NCBI RefSeq assembly: GCF_001687365.1
Contig: NZ_LGLV01000005.1
Span: 62,001 to 126,000, forward strand
Length of the DNA: 64,000 nucleotides
From: Pararhizobium polonicum
GTDB taxonomy: Bacteria; Pseudomonadota; Alphaproteobacteria; Rhizobiales; Rhizobiaceae
Reading direction: 5' to 3'
Of this stretch, positions 52,814-61,084 are shown in pieces. A model generated the notes under the pieces. It was not told the origin of the DNA. It ran no database searches and saw nothing but the letters and a program-made list of their open reading frames with translations. Numbering within the stretch: position 1 is the first letter of the stretch; each line of letters begins with the position of its first letter. A program made the translations under genes and the position numbers.

Positions 52814-52986
52814 GGGCAAAAGTGTAACACGCATCGATGAATGCGCAAATTCAAGAAAATAATCCTAATAGGAAAATAATCCTTGACGCCGTGACGGTGG
52901 TTTGATAGGGTTATGGCACAGTCGGAAAAGTGGGTGAGGCGGGATGCTTCGCCGCTGTTGCTGTTTGAGCATTTCGGCGGGCGCGG

Positions 52987-53031
52987 CCCCTCATCCGGCC
53001 CTGCGGGCCACCTTCTCCCCGGGGGAGAAGA
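52987..53031. repeat. palindromic intergenic repeat
   Basis: CCCCTCATCCGGCCCTGCGG at 52987, then a second hairpin TTCTCCCCGGGGGAGAA. Related copies at 55336-55386 and 56689-56801. Confidence 0.8.
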
Positions 53032-53091
53032 GGGAGCAAGCCGTTCGCTTCGCAGTTTCAGTTCCGGCTGCTGATTTCAAAGGACATTGTG

Positions 53092-53676
53092 ATGACGTCT
53101 GATCTGGATTTCGATCCGGCGCTCTTTGGTCTGTGGCCGAAGGCGCCGGTCTATGACGGCTGGCCGCGGCAGGCGGCGGATGCCAGGCTGGAGGAGATCG
53201 CCCGGCGGGTGATCCTCGAGACCAAGGCGGTCTCGCCGCTGGATGACCTGCAGGACATGCTGAACGGCATGACGCGGGAATTGCGCGAGCAGATGGAGCA
53301 GTTCCGGCGGCTCAGGCGCATTGTCGACGAAAAAGTGGAGGCTGCGGGCGAGGAGATCGACCGCAAGGCGATCCAGGCCGACGCCAAGGCGAGCATCGAC
53401 GCGATGTCGGTGATCGTGCGGACGCTGGAGAAGATCGACAGCCTGCAAAGGACGATTGCGCATGACCGGCAGGTGCAAGCAGAAACCACCTTTGATGAGG
53501 GCAGCTACAAAGCCTTCGTTGCCGAAATCGACCTGCGCGTTGAACGACGGGCAGGGGAACTTGCAGCCAGAATCATCGCGGATGCCGAGCGGCGTGGCGA
53601 GGCCAACAGTCGTGATGATGGCGATGGCGGAGCAACAGACGGCAACGGCGCCCCGCGAGGATCGCCGGAAAACTGA
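53092..53676 (+). CDS. GTA gp1-like protein (putative small terminase)
   Basis: 194 residues from ATG 53092 with AAAGGA 7 nt upstream. Residues about 55-135 are a long charged helix (REQMEQFRRLRRIVDEKVEAAGEEIDRKAI), probably coiled-coil. It is the first gene of the GTA structural cluster, directly ahead of and overlapping the large terminase, the position of gp1/small terminase. Sequence similarity to known small terminases is not obvious. Confidence 0.6.
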   Translation: MTSDLDFDPALFGLWPKAPVYDGWPRQAADARLEEIARRVILETKAVSPLDDLQDMLNGMTRELREQMEQFRRLRRIVDEKVEAAGEEIDRKAIQADAKASIDAMSVIVRTLEKIDSLQRTIAHDRQVQAETTFDEGSYKAFVAEIDLRVERRAGELAARIIADAERRGEANSRDDGDGGATDGNGAPRGSPEN

Positions 53677-55261
53677 AGCCGAGCTTCGCCGCCTGGAAAA
53701 GAGGTACCGGAAGCAAAGAATTCGCATTGGGCGCATGAATGCAGCGCGAGCCGAGGCCGCGAGGGAAACAGGCGTATTGCTGCGTGATCTCCAAGGCACG
53801 ACGGCCGGTGTCGAACTTCAGACACCTCTGAACGTCGAGATCTCCGCCGGATTTGCACGGGATCAAGACGAGCGCACGCTGTCAGGCGATCCGAAATCAC
53901 AGGCCGCACTCACGGAGATGTCGGAAGGGCTGGCCGGAATGCCGGCCCCCAGCCTCAATGTCTGCGGCTCCGGAAATGGTTTGGTCGAGGGCATTTTGGC
54001 TTCGGATGATGCGAAACGCCTTGAGTGGTTTCGCAACGCCGCCACGTTTGTGCGGGATTGGACTGGAACGCGCCGCGATGATCAAAAGCCGCCCAAGGGC
54101 GACTGGCGGGTGTGGCTTTTGATGGGCGGGCGCGGGTCCGGCAAGACGCGGGCCGGTGCCGAATGGGTGCAGGAGCTGGCGGCAGGCAAGACCGCAAGGC
54201 CCGGCCTGCGGATCGCGCTGGTGGCCGAGACGCTGGGGGATGCGCGCGAGGTGATGATCGACGGGGTTTCCGGCATCTGCCGGATTGCGCGGCAGGGACG
54301 TCCCGATTTCGAGGCTTCCCGCCGGCGGCTGGTCTGGCCGAATGGCACGGTGGCGCAGATCTTTTCCTCGGAAGATCCCGAAAGCCTGCGCGGGCCGCAA
54401 TTCGATTATGCCTGGTGCGACGAGCTGGGCAAATGGAAACACGCGCAGGAGACATGGGACATGCTGCAGTTTGCGCTGCGGCTCGGGGACACTCCACGAG
54501 CGCTGGTGACGACGACGCCACGGCCGGTGCCGGTGCTCAAAGCGCTGATCGCCGATCCCGGCACGGCGACGCGGCGGATACGCACAGCGGACAACAGTTC
54601 GAACCTCGCTCCGGGGTTTCTCGCCGCCATGGCTGAGCGCTACGGCGGCACGCGGCTCGGGCGGCAGGAACTCGACGGCGAGATGATCGAGGACCGAGAG
54701 GACGCGCTGTGGTCGCGCGCCCATATCGAGGCCTTGAAACTGCGCGATGCCGGGCCGCTCGGCCGCATCGTCGTGGCGGTCGATCCGCCCGCCGGCGGGG
54801 GCCGGGAATCCTGTTGTGGTATCATTGTGGCCGGCCTCGACCGGGCAGGGCGCGGCGTGGTTCTGGCCGATTGTTCGGTGGAGGGCGCAAGCCCGGCCGG
54901 ATGGGCGACGGCTGTCGTGCGGGCCTACAGGCGGTTCGACGCCGACCGGATCGTCGTGGAGGTCAATCAGGGCGGCGATATGGTTTCGGCGGTGCTGAAG
55001 GGGATCGACGCGCAGCTGCCGGTGACGGCGGTGCGAGCATCACGCGGCAAATGGCTGCGGGCCGAGCCGGTGGCCGCGCTCTACGAGCAGGGCCGGGTGG
55101 TGCATGCCGGGTCGTTTCCGGCACTGGAAGACCAGATGTGCGATTTCGGACCGGACGGATTGTCGTCAGGACGCTCGCCGGACCGGCTGGATGCGCTGGT
55201 CTGGGCGCTGACGGCGCTGATGCTGGAAGGCAGCGGCGAGCCGCGCGTCAGGGGGATTTGA
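53624..55261 (+). CDS. GTA large terminase subunit (DNA-packaging ATPase/nuclease)
   Basis: 545 residues from ATG 53624. The conserved domain begins near ILASDDAKRLEWFRNAATFVRDW; Walker A is GGRGSGKT, Walker B and nearby are FDYAWCDELG, and the nuclease domain has VAVDPPAGGG and VEVNQGGD, ending SPDRLDALVWALTALM. The first 120 residues (DRRKTEAELRRLEKRYRKQR...) are an unusual charged extension overlapping gp1; a TTG at 53996 behind GAGGG would give the normal roughly 420-residue protein. The protein packs random host DNA in GTAs. Confidence 0.82.
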   Translation: MAEQQTATAPREDRRKTEAELRRLEKRYRKQRIRIGRMNAARAEAARETGVLLRDLQGTTAGVELQTPLNVEISAGFARDQDERTLSGDPKSQAALTEMSEGLAGMPAPSLNVCGSGNGLVEGILASDDAKRLEWFRNAATFVRDWTGTRRDDQKPPKGDWRVWLLMGGRGSGKTRAGAEWVQELAAGKTARPGLRIALVAETLGDAREVMIDGVSGICRIARQGRPDFEASRRRLVWPNGTVAQIFSSEDPESLRGPQFDYAWCDELGKWKHAQETWDMLQFALRLGDTPRALVTTTPRPVPVLKALIADPGTATRRIRTADNSSNLAPGFLAAMAERYGGTRLGRQELDGEMIEDREDALWSRAHIEALKLRDAGPLGRIVVAVDPPAGGGRESCCGIIVAGLDRAGRGVVLADCSVEGASPAGWATAVVRAYRRFDADRIVVEVNQGGDMVSAVLKGIDAQLPVTAVRASRGKWLRAEPVAALYEQGRVVHAGSFPALEDQMCDFGPDGLSSGRSPDRLDALVWALTALMLEGSGEPRVRGI

Positions 55262-55335
55262 AGGGTTGCTGATGGAGCGGGGCATCACTCCATCCGGAGG
55301 CTTGCACTGTCCCCTCAAAGGAAGGGACCAGCCGT

Positions 55336-55386
55336 CCCCCCTCATCTGTCCTGCGGACATCTTCTCCCCGCCGGGGAGAAGAGGGG
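55336..55386. repeat. palindromic intergenic repeat
   Basis: CCCCCCTCATCTGTCCTGCG at 55336 with a second stem CTTCTCCCCGCCGGGGAGAAG. Same family as 52987-53031. Confidence 0.8.
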
Positions 55387-55464
55387 CCAGCTGAAAAGCC
55401 ACGCGCAGTAATCCTGCCCTCGAGGGGCAGGGTTATTGGCGGCATCTGTGCCGGATGGCTGGTC

Positions 55465-55581
55465 TTATTTGCTCGATGCAGCGACCGATGGCTTCGGTGC
55501 TGCCGATGCGCTTTCGCGCATCTTGCGCCATTCGCTTTCGAGGCGGTCGAACTGGGCCTGGGGAATTTGCTGGGTCGTCAT
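55465..55581 (-). CDS. 38-residue protein, paralog of the adjacent small gene
   Basis: ATG 55581 to TAA 55465, with AAAGGA 8 nt upstream. The core IPQAQFDRLESEWRKMRESA matches IPQHVVDRIENEWHQMRANA in the 55697-55846 gene, followed by SAAPK in both. A short amphipathic helix with an R..SEW..MR pattern. Both lie on the strand opposite the GTA genes between terminase and lysozyme gene. Function unknown. Confidence 0.65.
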   Translation of the reverse strand: MTTQQIPQAQFDRLESEWRKMRESASAAPKPSVAASSK

Positions 55582-55696
55582 GGGCGATCCTTTCTTTCAC
55601 GTCTGCAACGTTCGACAACGCGGTTGGAGCCGGAAGGTTCCCCGGGCGGTTTTGAAATGTCCGGGCGTTGGCGGGCCAAAAAATCGGGATGGGCGG

Positions 55697-55846
55697 TCAG
55701 CGCTTGTCGTCGCCGGTATGGAACGATTTGGGCGCGCTCGAGGCATTGGCACGCATCTGGTGCCACTCGTTCTCGATCCGGTCGACGACGTGCTGGGGTA
55801 TCGTGGAACGGGTGGTGTCGGACGGCTGCTTAACTTCTGCGTTCAT
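55697..55846 (-). CDS. 49-residue protein, paralog of the adjacent small gene
   Basis: ATG 55846, chosen because GAGGAGG lies 7 nt upstream. The sequence has a 15-residue polar lead and then VVDRIENEWHQMRANASSAP, the same helix as in the 55465-55581 product. The tail (FHTGDDKR) is polar. The duplicated helix and good ribosome site argue for a real family. Confidence 0.65.
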   Translation of the reverse strand: MNAEVKQPSDTTRSTIPQHVVDRIENEWHQMRANASSAPKSFHTGDDKR

Positions 55847-56009
55847 TCGATCCTCCTCGATCAAAGGCAATATCATCTTGCTGTTTTCAGTTTCCACATC
55901 CCAAAGACAAAGTAAATCAGGGTATTAAACAGTTTAAACGATTGAAATTGCTTAAATCGATTTAGAGTCACGACATTTTTCAGGTGGCGTGGCCGGAAAT
56001 GGAGCGCGG
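55847..56009. promoter_or_regulatory. AT-rich divergent region between small genes and lysozyme gene
   Basis: 55910-55980 is markedly AT-rich (AAACAGTTTAAACGATTG), the likely promoter zone for the divergent units. GTTTAAAC is an 8-bp palindrome. No known operator recognised. Confidence 0.4.
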
Positions 56010-56654
56010 ATGACCTTCGATCGGACGATCTTCTTCAAAACGGTCCGTTCATCGCTGTTCGACGGGACCTTGAGACAGGGCCAGGTCGAGGGGATAACGG
56101 CGATTCTCGATCGCTGGGCGCGGACGCCGGCAACGGCTGTCAGGCCGATGCCGGCAATGGCGGACAGGCGCTGGCTGGCCTATATGCTGGCGACCGCGCA
56201 TCACGAGACCGGCCGCACGATGCAGCCGGTGCGCGAGACCTTTGCGGCCAGCGACGACCGGGCAATCGCCATTCTCGACGCGGCCTTCCGGCGGGGCCGG
56301 CTGCCCTCCGTGTCTGTGCCCTACTGGCGGCGGGATGCGGATGGCAAGAGCTGGCTGGGGCGCGGGCTGGTGCAGCTGACGCACAGGGCAAATTACGAAA
56401 AGATGACGGCGGCGACGGGGATCGATCTGGTTGCCCGCCCGGATCTGGCGATGGAGCTTGCCGTTTCCGTCGATATTCTGTTTGCGGGCATGGAAAGCGG
56501 CGCCTTCACCGGCAGGAAGCTCGGAGACTATTTTTCGGCCACCAAGGAAGACTGGACGGGGGCGCGGCGGATCATCAACGGCCGTGACAGGGCGGCGCTG
56601 GTGGCGGGCTACGGCAAGCGGTATCTGGCGGCGATCCTGCAGGCTGGCGGGTGA
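56010..56654 (+). CDS. GH19-family lysozyme/chitinase-like enzyme
   Basis: 214 residues from ATG 56010 (GGAG 5 nt upstream). GH19 pattern: LAYMLATAHHETGRTMQPVRE with the catalytic pair E66 and E76, and YWRRDADGKSWLGRGLVQLTHRANYEKM, ending in KEDWTGARRIINGRDRA. Such enzymes cleave chitin or peptidoglycan glycan chains; in a GTA cluster a lytic or tail-associated role is plausible. The usual clusters do not carry it at this place. Confidence 0.8.
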   Translation: MTFDRTIFFKTVRSSLFDGTLRQGQVEGITAILDRWARTPATAVRPMPAMADRRWLAYMLATAHHETGRTMQPVRETFAASDDRAIAILDAAFRRGRLPSVSVPYWRRDADGKSWLGRGLVQLTHRANYEKMTAATGIDLVARPDLAMELAVSVDILFAGMESGAFTGRKLGDYFSATKEDWTGARRIINGRDRAALVAGYGKRYLAAILQAGG

Positions 56655-56688
56655 ACCGGCAGGGTCAACGTATCCTTTCCCCGAATAG

Positions 56689-56801
56689 CCCCTCACCCTA
56701 GCCCTCTCCCCGCAGGCGGGGAGAGGGGACGACAGAGGTTGCCGCATATCCCTTCTCCCCGTTTACGGGGAGAAGGTGGCCCATAGGGCCGGATGAGGGG
56801 C
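56689..56801. repeat. two palindromic intergenic repeats in tail-to-tail orientation
   Basis: First unit CCCCTCACCCTAGCCCTC with stem CTCCCCGCAGGCGGGGAG; second unit is the complementary orientation of the 52987 element (stem TTCTCCCCGTTTACGGGGAGAA, then GGCCGGATGAGGGG). They fill the gap before the portal gene. Confidence 0.8.
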
Positions 56802-56849
56802 CGATGTCGACGCATTTGCTGACCGCAGACAATCAAGGGACGTGATCTG

Positions 56850-58001
56850 ATGAAAAACCCATTCCGTCTGCCGTGGCATCGCCCGGCGGGACACGAAGCC
56901 TTGCGCGAAACCAAGGCGGCCTCCGGCTTCATCGCGATCGCGCATGAAGGCCGGGCGCACTGGACCGGCCGCTCCTATGTCGCCCTTGCCCGCGAGGGGT
57001 TCATGCGCAATCCGGTGGCGCACCGGGCGGTGCGGCTGATTTCGGAAGCCGCGGCAAACGTACCGCTGCTGGCCTATGAGGGCACGCAGGAGCGCAGCGA
57101 TCATCCGGTATTGGCGCTGCTGGCCCGGCCGAACGGGCGGATGGGCGGACATGACTTCCTCGAGACGCTGTATGGCCATCTGCTGCTCTCGGGCAATGCC
57201 TATGTCGATGCGGCCGAGATCGGCGGCGCGGTGCGGGAGCTGCATCTGCTCAGGCCCGACCGCATCCGCATCCTCGAAGGCCGCGACGGCTGGCCGGAAG
57301 CCTATGAATACCGGGTCGGCAGCCTCGTACGGCGGATTACGGCGGGCGAGGAGGGGCTTCTGCATTTGCGGCTGTTTCATCCGCTTGACGATCATCTCGG
57401 CTTTCCGCCGCTGGCGGCCGCGCAGATGGCGCTCGATCTCTCCAATGCGGCGGCGACCTGGAACAAGGCGCTGCTCGACAATTCCGCCCGGCCTTCCGGC
57501 GCCTTGGTCTACCAGCCGAAGGAGGGCGGCAATCTGTCGGCCGACCAGTACGACCGGCTGAAGACGGAGCTGGACGAGGGCTATTCCGGGCCGATGCGGG
57601 CGGGCCGCCCGCTGCTGCTCGAAGGCGGGCTCGACTGGAAGGCGATGGGGCTCTCGCCCAAGGACATGGATTTCGTCGAGGCGAAGAACGGGGCTGCCCG
57701 CGATATCGCGCTCGCCTTCGGTGTGCCGCCGATGCTGATCGGCATTCCCGGCGACAACACCTATGCCAACTATCAGGAGGCCAACCGCGCCTTCTACCGC
57801 CTGACCGTTCTGCCGATGATCTTCCGCACCGCCACCGCACTGTCCGGCTGGCTGTCGGGCCGGTTTGGCGAGACGGTGAAGCTGGTGCCGGATCTCGATC
57901 AGGTCACCGGTCTGACCGGCGAACGCAGCGAGGTCTGGGCGCGGATGAAGGAGGCGGATTTCCTCACCGACGAGGAGAAGCGGCAGGCGGTGGGCTATTG
58001 A
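56850..58001 (+). CDS. GTA portal protein (HK97 family)
   Basis: 383 residues. HK97 portal pattern: FMRNPVAHRAVRLISEAAANVPL, HDFLETLYGHLLLSGNAYV, then GALVYQPKEGGNLSADQYD and FGVPPMLIGIPGDNTYANYQEA. It forms the dodecameric vertex where the terminase docks. Length equals other GTA portals. Confidence 0.93.
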   Translation: MKNPFRLPWHRPAGHEALRETKAASGFIAIAHEGRAHWTGRSYVALAREGFMRNPVAHRAVRLISEAAANVPLLAYEGTQERSDHPVLALLARPNGRMGGHDFLETLYGHLLLSGNAYVDAAEIGGAVRELHLLRPDRIRILEGRDGWPEAYEYRVGSLVRRITAGEEGLLHLRLFHPLDDHLGFPPLAAAQMALDLSNAAATWNKALLDNSARPSGALVYQPKEGGNLSADQYDRLKTELDEGYSGPMRAGRPLLLEGGLDWKAMGLSPKDMDFVEAKNGAARDIALAFGVPPMLIGIPGDNTYANYQEANRAFYRLTVLPMIFRTATALSGWLSGRFGETVKLVPDLDQVTGLTGERSEVWARMKEADFLTDEEKRQAVGY

Positions 58002-58022
58002 GGGACGGGCGCATTGCTGGTA

Positions 58023-58047
58023 TTTTGTTATACGGCGTATAACAAAA
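58023..58047. promoter_or_regulatory. perfect 11-bp inverted repeat, toxin-antitoxin operator
   Basis: TTTTGTTATAC (58023-58033), spacer GGC, GTATAACAAAA (58037-58047), immediately before the antitoxin start. It resembles the half-sites of the PIN toxin operator at 3927-3960 (GTTATA...TATAAC around CGGC). Confidence 0.65.
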
Positions 58048-58054
58048 GGATGCG

Positions 58055-58318
58055 ATGATGACCAAGCCCGTTCTCTCCGATCCGATCGCGCTGCGCGTGC
58101 CGGTGGATGTGCTCGCCGATATCGAGGCCATCGCCAAAACGGCGGAGCGATCCCGCAGCTGGGTGATGGTTCGGGCGATGCGGTATTATCTGCTCAACGA
58201 AGGTGCGGATATTCTGGAGACTGCGCAAGGGCTGCAGGATGCCAGGGACGGCAGGCTGCACGATCTGGATGCTGTTCTGAACGAACTCGACCGGCTTGCT
58301 GAAGACGACGCTGCCTGA
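58055..58318 (+). CDS. ribbon-helix-helix antitoxin inside the GTA cluster
   Basis: 87 residues. RHH segment IALRVPVDVLADIEAIAKTAERSRSWVMVRAMRYYL followed by an acidic C-terminal helix. AAAAGGA lies 4-7 nt before two adjacent ATGs. Paralog of 39034-39297. The stop overlaps the toxin start by 1 bp. It is in the same orientation as the GTA genes, between portal and the next small gene. Confidence 0.85.
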   Translation: MMTKPVLSDPIALRVPVDVLADIEAIAKTAERSRSWVMVRAMRYYLLNEGADILETAQGLQDARDGRLHDLDAVLNELDRLAEDDAA

Positions 58319-58632
58319 TGAAGGTCCGCTTTTCCGACCGGGCTTTGGCCTATCTCAGATCGGAGCAGGCTTATCTGGCCCGTTTCGACAGGCGGGCGGC
58401 GCGGGCAACGGCCCGGCAGATCAGGAAGGCCGCGGAGATCATCGCAGAATATCCGCAGGCGGGGCAGACCGTTCCGATGATACCGGGTGTGCGGCGTTAT
58501 GTGTCGGCACCCTACATTATCGACTATATCGAGACCGGCGGCGCGATCGTCGTCCTCGCCATTCGGCACGGCCGGCAAAGCCCCCGTGTTCCAGATCAGG
58601 ACGATGCACTTCCCGACACGTTCGAAACGTAA
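58318..58632 (+). CDS. RelE/ParE-family toxin inside the GTA cluster
   Basis: 104 residues. ParE/RelE fold, KVRFSDRALAYLRSEQAYL at the start and IVVLAIRHGRQSPR near the end, parallel to the 39294 toxin. Likely a gyrase or mRNA-targeting toxin. No other GTA cluster I know of carries a toxin-antitoxin pair at this place. Confidence 0.85.
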   Translation: MKVRFSDRALAYLRSEQAYLARFDRRAARATARQIRKAAEIIAEYPQAGQTVPMIPGVRRYVSAPYIIDYIETGGAIVVLAIRHGRQSPRVPDQDDALPDTFET

Positions 58633-58865
58633 CGAACCCAGGATTTTCAACGACTTGACCGCGCAACGTGATGACGGATGCGCTCGCCGTTGAATCAATA
58701 TCTGAAGCTGTTGATTCAACGTCACAGCATTCAGTCCCAACCGATTCAAAAGATTCAGAGAAGTGCCCGCCTGCCGCACCGTCAGGCCGCGCCTCACCGT
58801 GCGGCAGATGGCTGCGGCCGGGTGAGCTCTATGCAATTCCAACAATAGCATCAAAGGCTTAACAA

Positions 58866-59174
58866 ATGGCTGATTTCGGCAATGACCCGGGCCTTTGGGC
58901 TGCCAAGGGTATCGGCTCGCTGGCGGGCGCTGCCGTATCGCTCGTCTATATGCTGCCCAGGGGCAGGCGCGAGGCGGTTTCCCGTTTCTTCACTGGGCTG
59001 ATCTGCGGCCTGATCTTCGGCGGTCCGGCGGGGCTTTGGATTGTCGCCAGGCTCGGCATCGGCGGCAGCCTCTCGGGCGCCGAGGTGATGCTGACCGGAT
59101 CGGCCGCCGCCAGCCTTTCGGCCTGGTGGGTGCTGGGCGCGGCGGCACGCGTGGCGGAACGGTGGAAGCGGTGA
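58866..59174 (+). CDS. small membrane protein of the GTA cluster (DUF6107-like)
   Basis: 102 residues. Begins MADFGNDPGLWAAKGIGSLAGAAVSLVYMLPRGRREA, with a first helix, then a second (FFTGLICGLIFGGPAGLWIVA) and a third (ASLSAWWVLGAAARVAERW). It is placed between portal and prohead protease, like the small orf (g3.5) of other GTAs. Function unknown. Confidence 0.65.
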   Translation: MADFGNDPGLWAAKGIGSLAGAAVSLVYMLPRGRREAVSRFFTGLICGLIFGGPAGLWIVARLGIGGSLSGAEVMLTGSAAASLSAWWVLGAAARVAERWKR

Positions 59175-59260
59175 GCAGGAGGTCACGAAAAGCACCGAAC
59201 GATCGCCACTAGAAAACTACTCACTACTCACTGCTTCCCCTCAAAATTCGGAGACATCTC

Positions 59261-59818
59261 ATGACGACCGACAGCTTGCCTGTCTGGCGAACGAAGAAGT
59301 TTGCCAATCTGACGCTGTCCGGGGTGACCGGGCAGGGGCGTTTTTCCGGCTATGCCAGTGTCTTCGGCGAGGTCGATCTCGGCAAGGACGCGATTGCGCC
59401 CGGCGCCTTTGCGCAGTCTCTGGCCCGGCGCGGCGCGAGCGGCGTGCGCATGCTGTTCCAGCACGATCCGGGCGAGCCGCTGGGGGCCTGGAAGACCATC
59501 CGCGAGGATGCGCGGGGGCTCTACGTCGAGGGGATACTCTCGCCCGGCGTAGCGCGGGCGCAGGAAGTGCACATGCTGATGAAGGCGGGCGCGCTCGACG
59601 GGCTGTCGATCGGCTTCCAGACCGTCAAGGCCAGGACCGACGGCAAGACCGGCGTGCGCCGCATTCTCGAAGCCGACCTCTGGGAAATCTCGATCGTCAC
59701 CTTTCCGATGTTGCCGTCGGCAAGGGTTTCGAACGTCAAGAATGCGCGGTTCTTCCGCGACAAGGAAACGGAGCTCGTGCGCACCATGCGGCGGGCGGCC
59801 CGGATGATGAAGCTGTGA
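59261..59818 (+). CDS. HK97-family prohead protease (GTA)
   Basis: 185 residues. S78/U35 protease pattern: GRFSGYASVFGEVDLGKDAIAPGAF, catalytic His68 in LFQHDPGEPLG and Ser116 in ALDGLSIGFQ, followed by LWEISIVTFPM. It matures the capsid prohead by cutting the scaffold delta domain of the capsid protein. Confidence 0.92.
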   Translation: MTTDSLPVWRTKKFANLTLSGVTGQGRFSGYASVFGEVDLGKDAIAPGAFAQSLARRGASGVRMLFQHDPGEPLGAWKTIREDARGLYVEGILSPGVARAQEVHMLMKAGALDGLSIGFQTVKARTDGKTGVRRILEADLWEISIVTFPMLPSARVSNVKNARFFRDKETELVRTMRRAARMMKL

Positions 59819-59833
59819 AACAAGGATATGCCA

Positions 59834-61084
59834 ATGACCGAGACCAAGAGTATGGCGCCCGAGATCAAGACGGCACCGGAAACGATGACATCAGCCTTCG
59901 AGGATTTCATGGGCGCCTTCGAGGCGTTCAAGGAAACCAACGACCGGCGGCTGGGCGAGCTGGAAAGCAAGCTGACCGCCGATGTCGTCACCCGCGACAA
60001 GATGGACCGCATCACCCGCACCATGGACGAGCAGAAGCGGCTGATCGACCAGATGGCGCTGAAGAAGGCGCGGCCGGCGCTCGGGCGCAGCGGCGAAACC
60101 AGCCTGGAGGCGATGGAGCACAAGGCGGCCTTCGAAAGCTATATCCGCAAGGGCGACGAACAGGCGCTGCGCGAGCTGGAGGCCAAGGCATTTTCGATCG
60201 GTTCGGCGAGCGACGGCGGCTATCTGGTGCCGAACGAGACGGATACCGAGATCGGCCGACGGCTTTCGGTGGTCTCGCCGATCCGCGCCATGGCGACGGT
60301 GCGGCAGGTCTCGGGGGCGGTGTTGAAGAAGCCGTTCGCGCTGGCCGGCATGGCCACCGGCTGGGTGGCGGAAACGGCGGCCCGGCCGCAGACGGCGACG
60401 CCGCAGCTGGCCGAACTGTCCTTCCCGACCATGGAACTCTACGCCATGCCGGCGGCAACGGCCGCCCTGCTCGACGACGCGGCGGTCGATATCGAAAACT
60501 GGATCGCCTCCGAGGTCGATATCGCCTTTGGCGAACAGGAAGGCACGGCCTTCGTGTCCGGCGACGGCACCAACAAGCCGAAGGGGTTCCTCAGCTACAC
60601 CAACGTGGCGGACAGCGGCTGGAGCTGGGGCAATATCGGCTATATCGCCACCGGGGCCACCGGCACCTTCCGGGCGAGCGGTCCCTCCGATACGCTGATC
60701 GACACGATCTATGCGCTGAAGGCCGGGCACCGGCAGAGCGCGAGCTTCGTGATGAACCGCAAGACGCAGGCCGAAATCCGCAAGTTCAAGGATGCCGACG
60801 GCAACTATCTCTGGCATCCGCCGGCTGCTGCCGGCCAGCAGGCTTCGCTGATGGGGTTCCCTATCGCCGAGGCCGAGGACATGCCGGATATCGCCGCCAG
60901 CAGCATGGCCATCGCCTTCGGCAATTTCGCCGCCGGCTATCTCATCGTCGACCGCACCGGCGTGCGCGTGCTGCGCGATCCCTATTCGGCAAAGCCCTAC
61001 GTGCTGTTCTACACAACCAAGCGTGTCGGCGGCGGGGTGCAGAATTTCGAGGCAATCAAGCTGATTAAATTCGCGACATCTTGA
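59834..61084 (+). CDS. HK97-family major capsid protein (GTA)
   Basis: 416 residues from ATG 59834 (AAGGA 7 nt upstream; ATG 59828 is too close). An N-terminal coiled-coil delta domain (ELESKLTADVVTRDKMDRIT) is followed by the HK97 fold: FSIGSASDGGYLVPNETDT, ETAARPQTATPQLAELSFPTMELYAMPAATAALLDDAAVDIE, and the tail IAFGNFAAGYLIVDRTGVRVLRDPYS. It builds the icosahedral head. Confidence 0.93.
   Translation: MTETKSMAPEIKTAPETMTSAFEDFMGAFEAFKETNDRRLGELESKLTADVVTRDKMDRITRTMDEQKRLIDQMALKKARPALGRSGETSLEAMEHKAAFESYIRKGDEQALRELEAKAFSIGSASDGGYLVPNETDTEIGRRLSVVSPIRAMATVRQVSGAVLKKPFALAGMATGWVAETAARPQTATPQLAELSFPTMELYAMPAATAALLDDAAVDIENWIASEVDIAFGEQEGTAFVSGDGTNKPKGFLSYTNVADSGWSWGNIGYIATGATGTFRASGPSDTLIDTIYALKAGHRQSASFVMNRKTQAEIRKFKDADGNYLWHPPAAAGQQASLMGFPIAEAEDMPDIAASSMAIAFGNFAAGYLIVDRTGVRVLRDPYSAKPYVLFYTTKRVGGGVQNFEAIKLIKFATS

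Noticed and set aside
58668-58862. 64-codon frame after the toxin gene in the GTA cluster
   Set aside because: Low-complexity Ser/Ala/Pro-rich translation without a ribosome site; better read as spacer before the small membrane gene.
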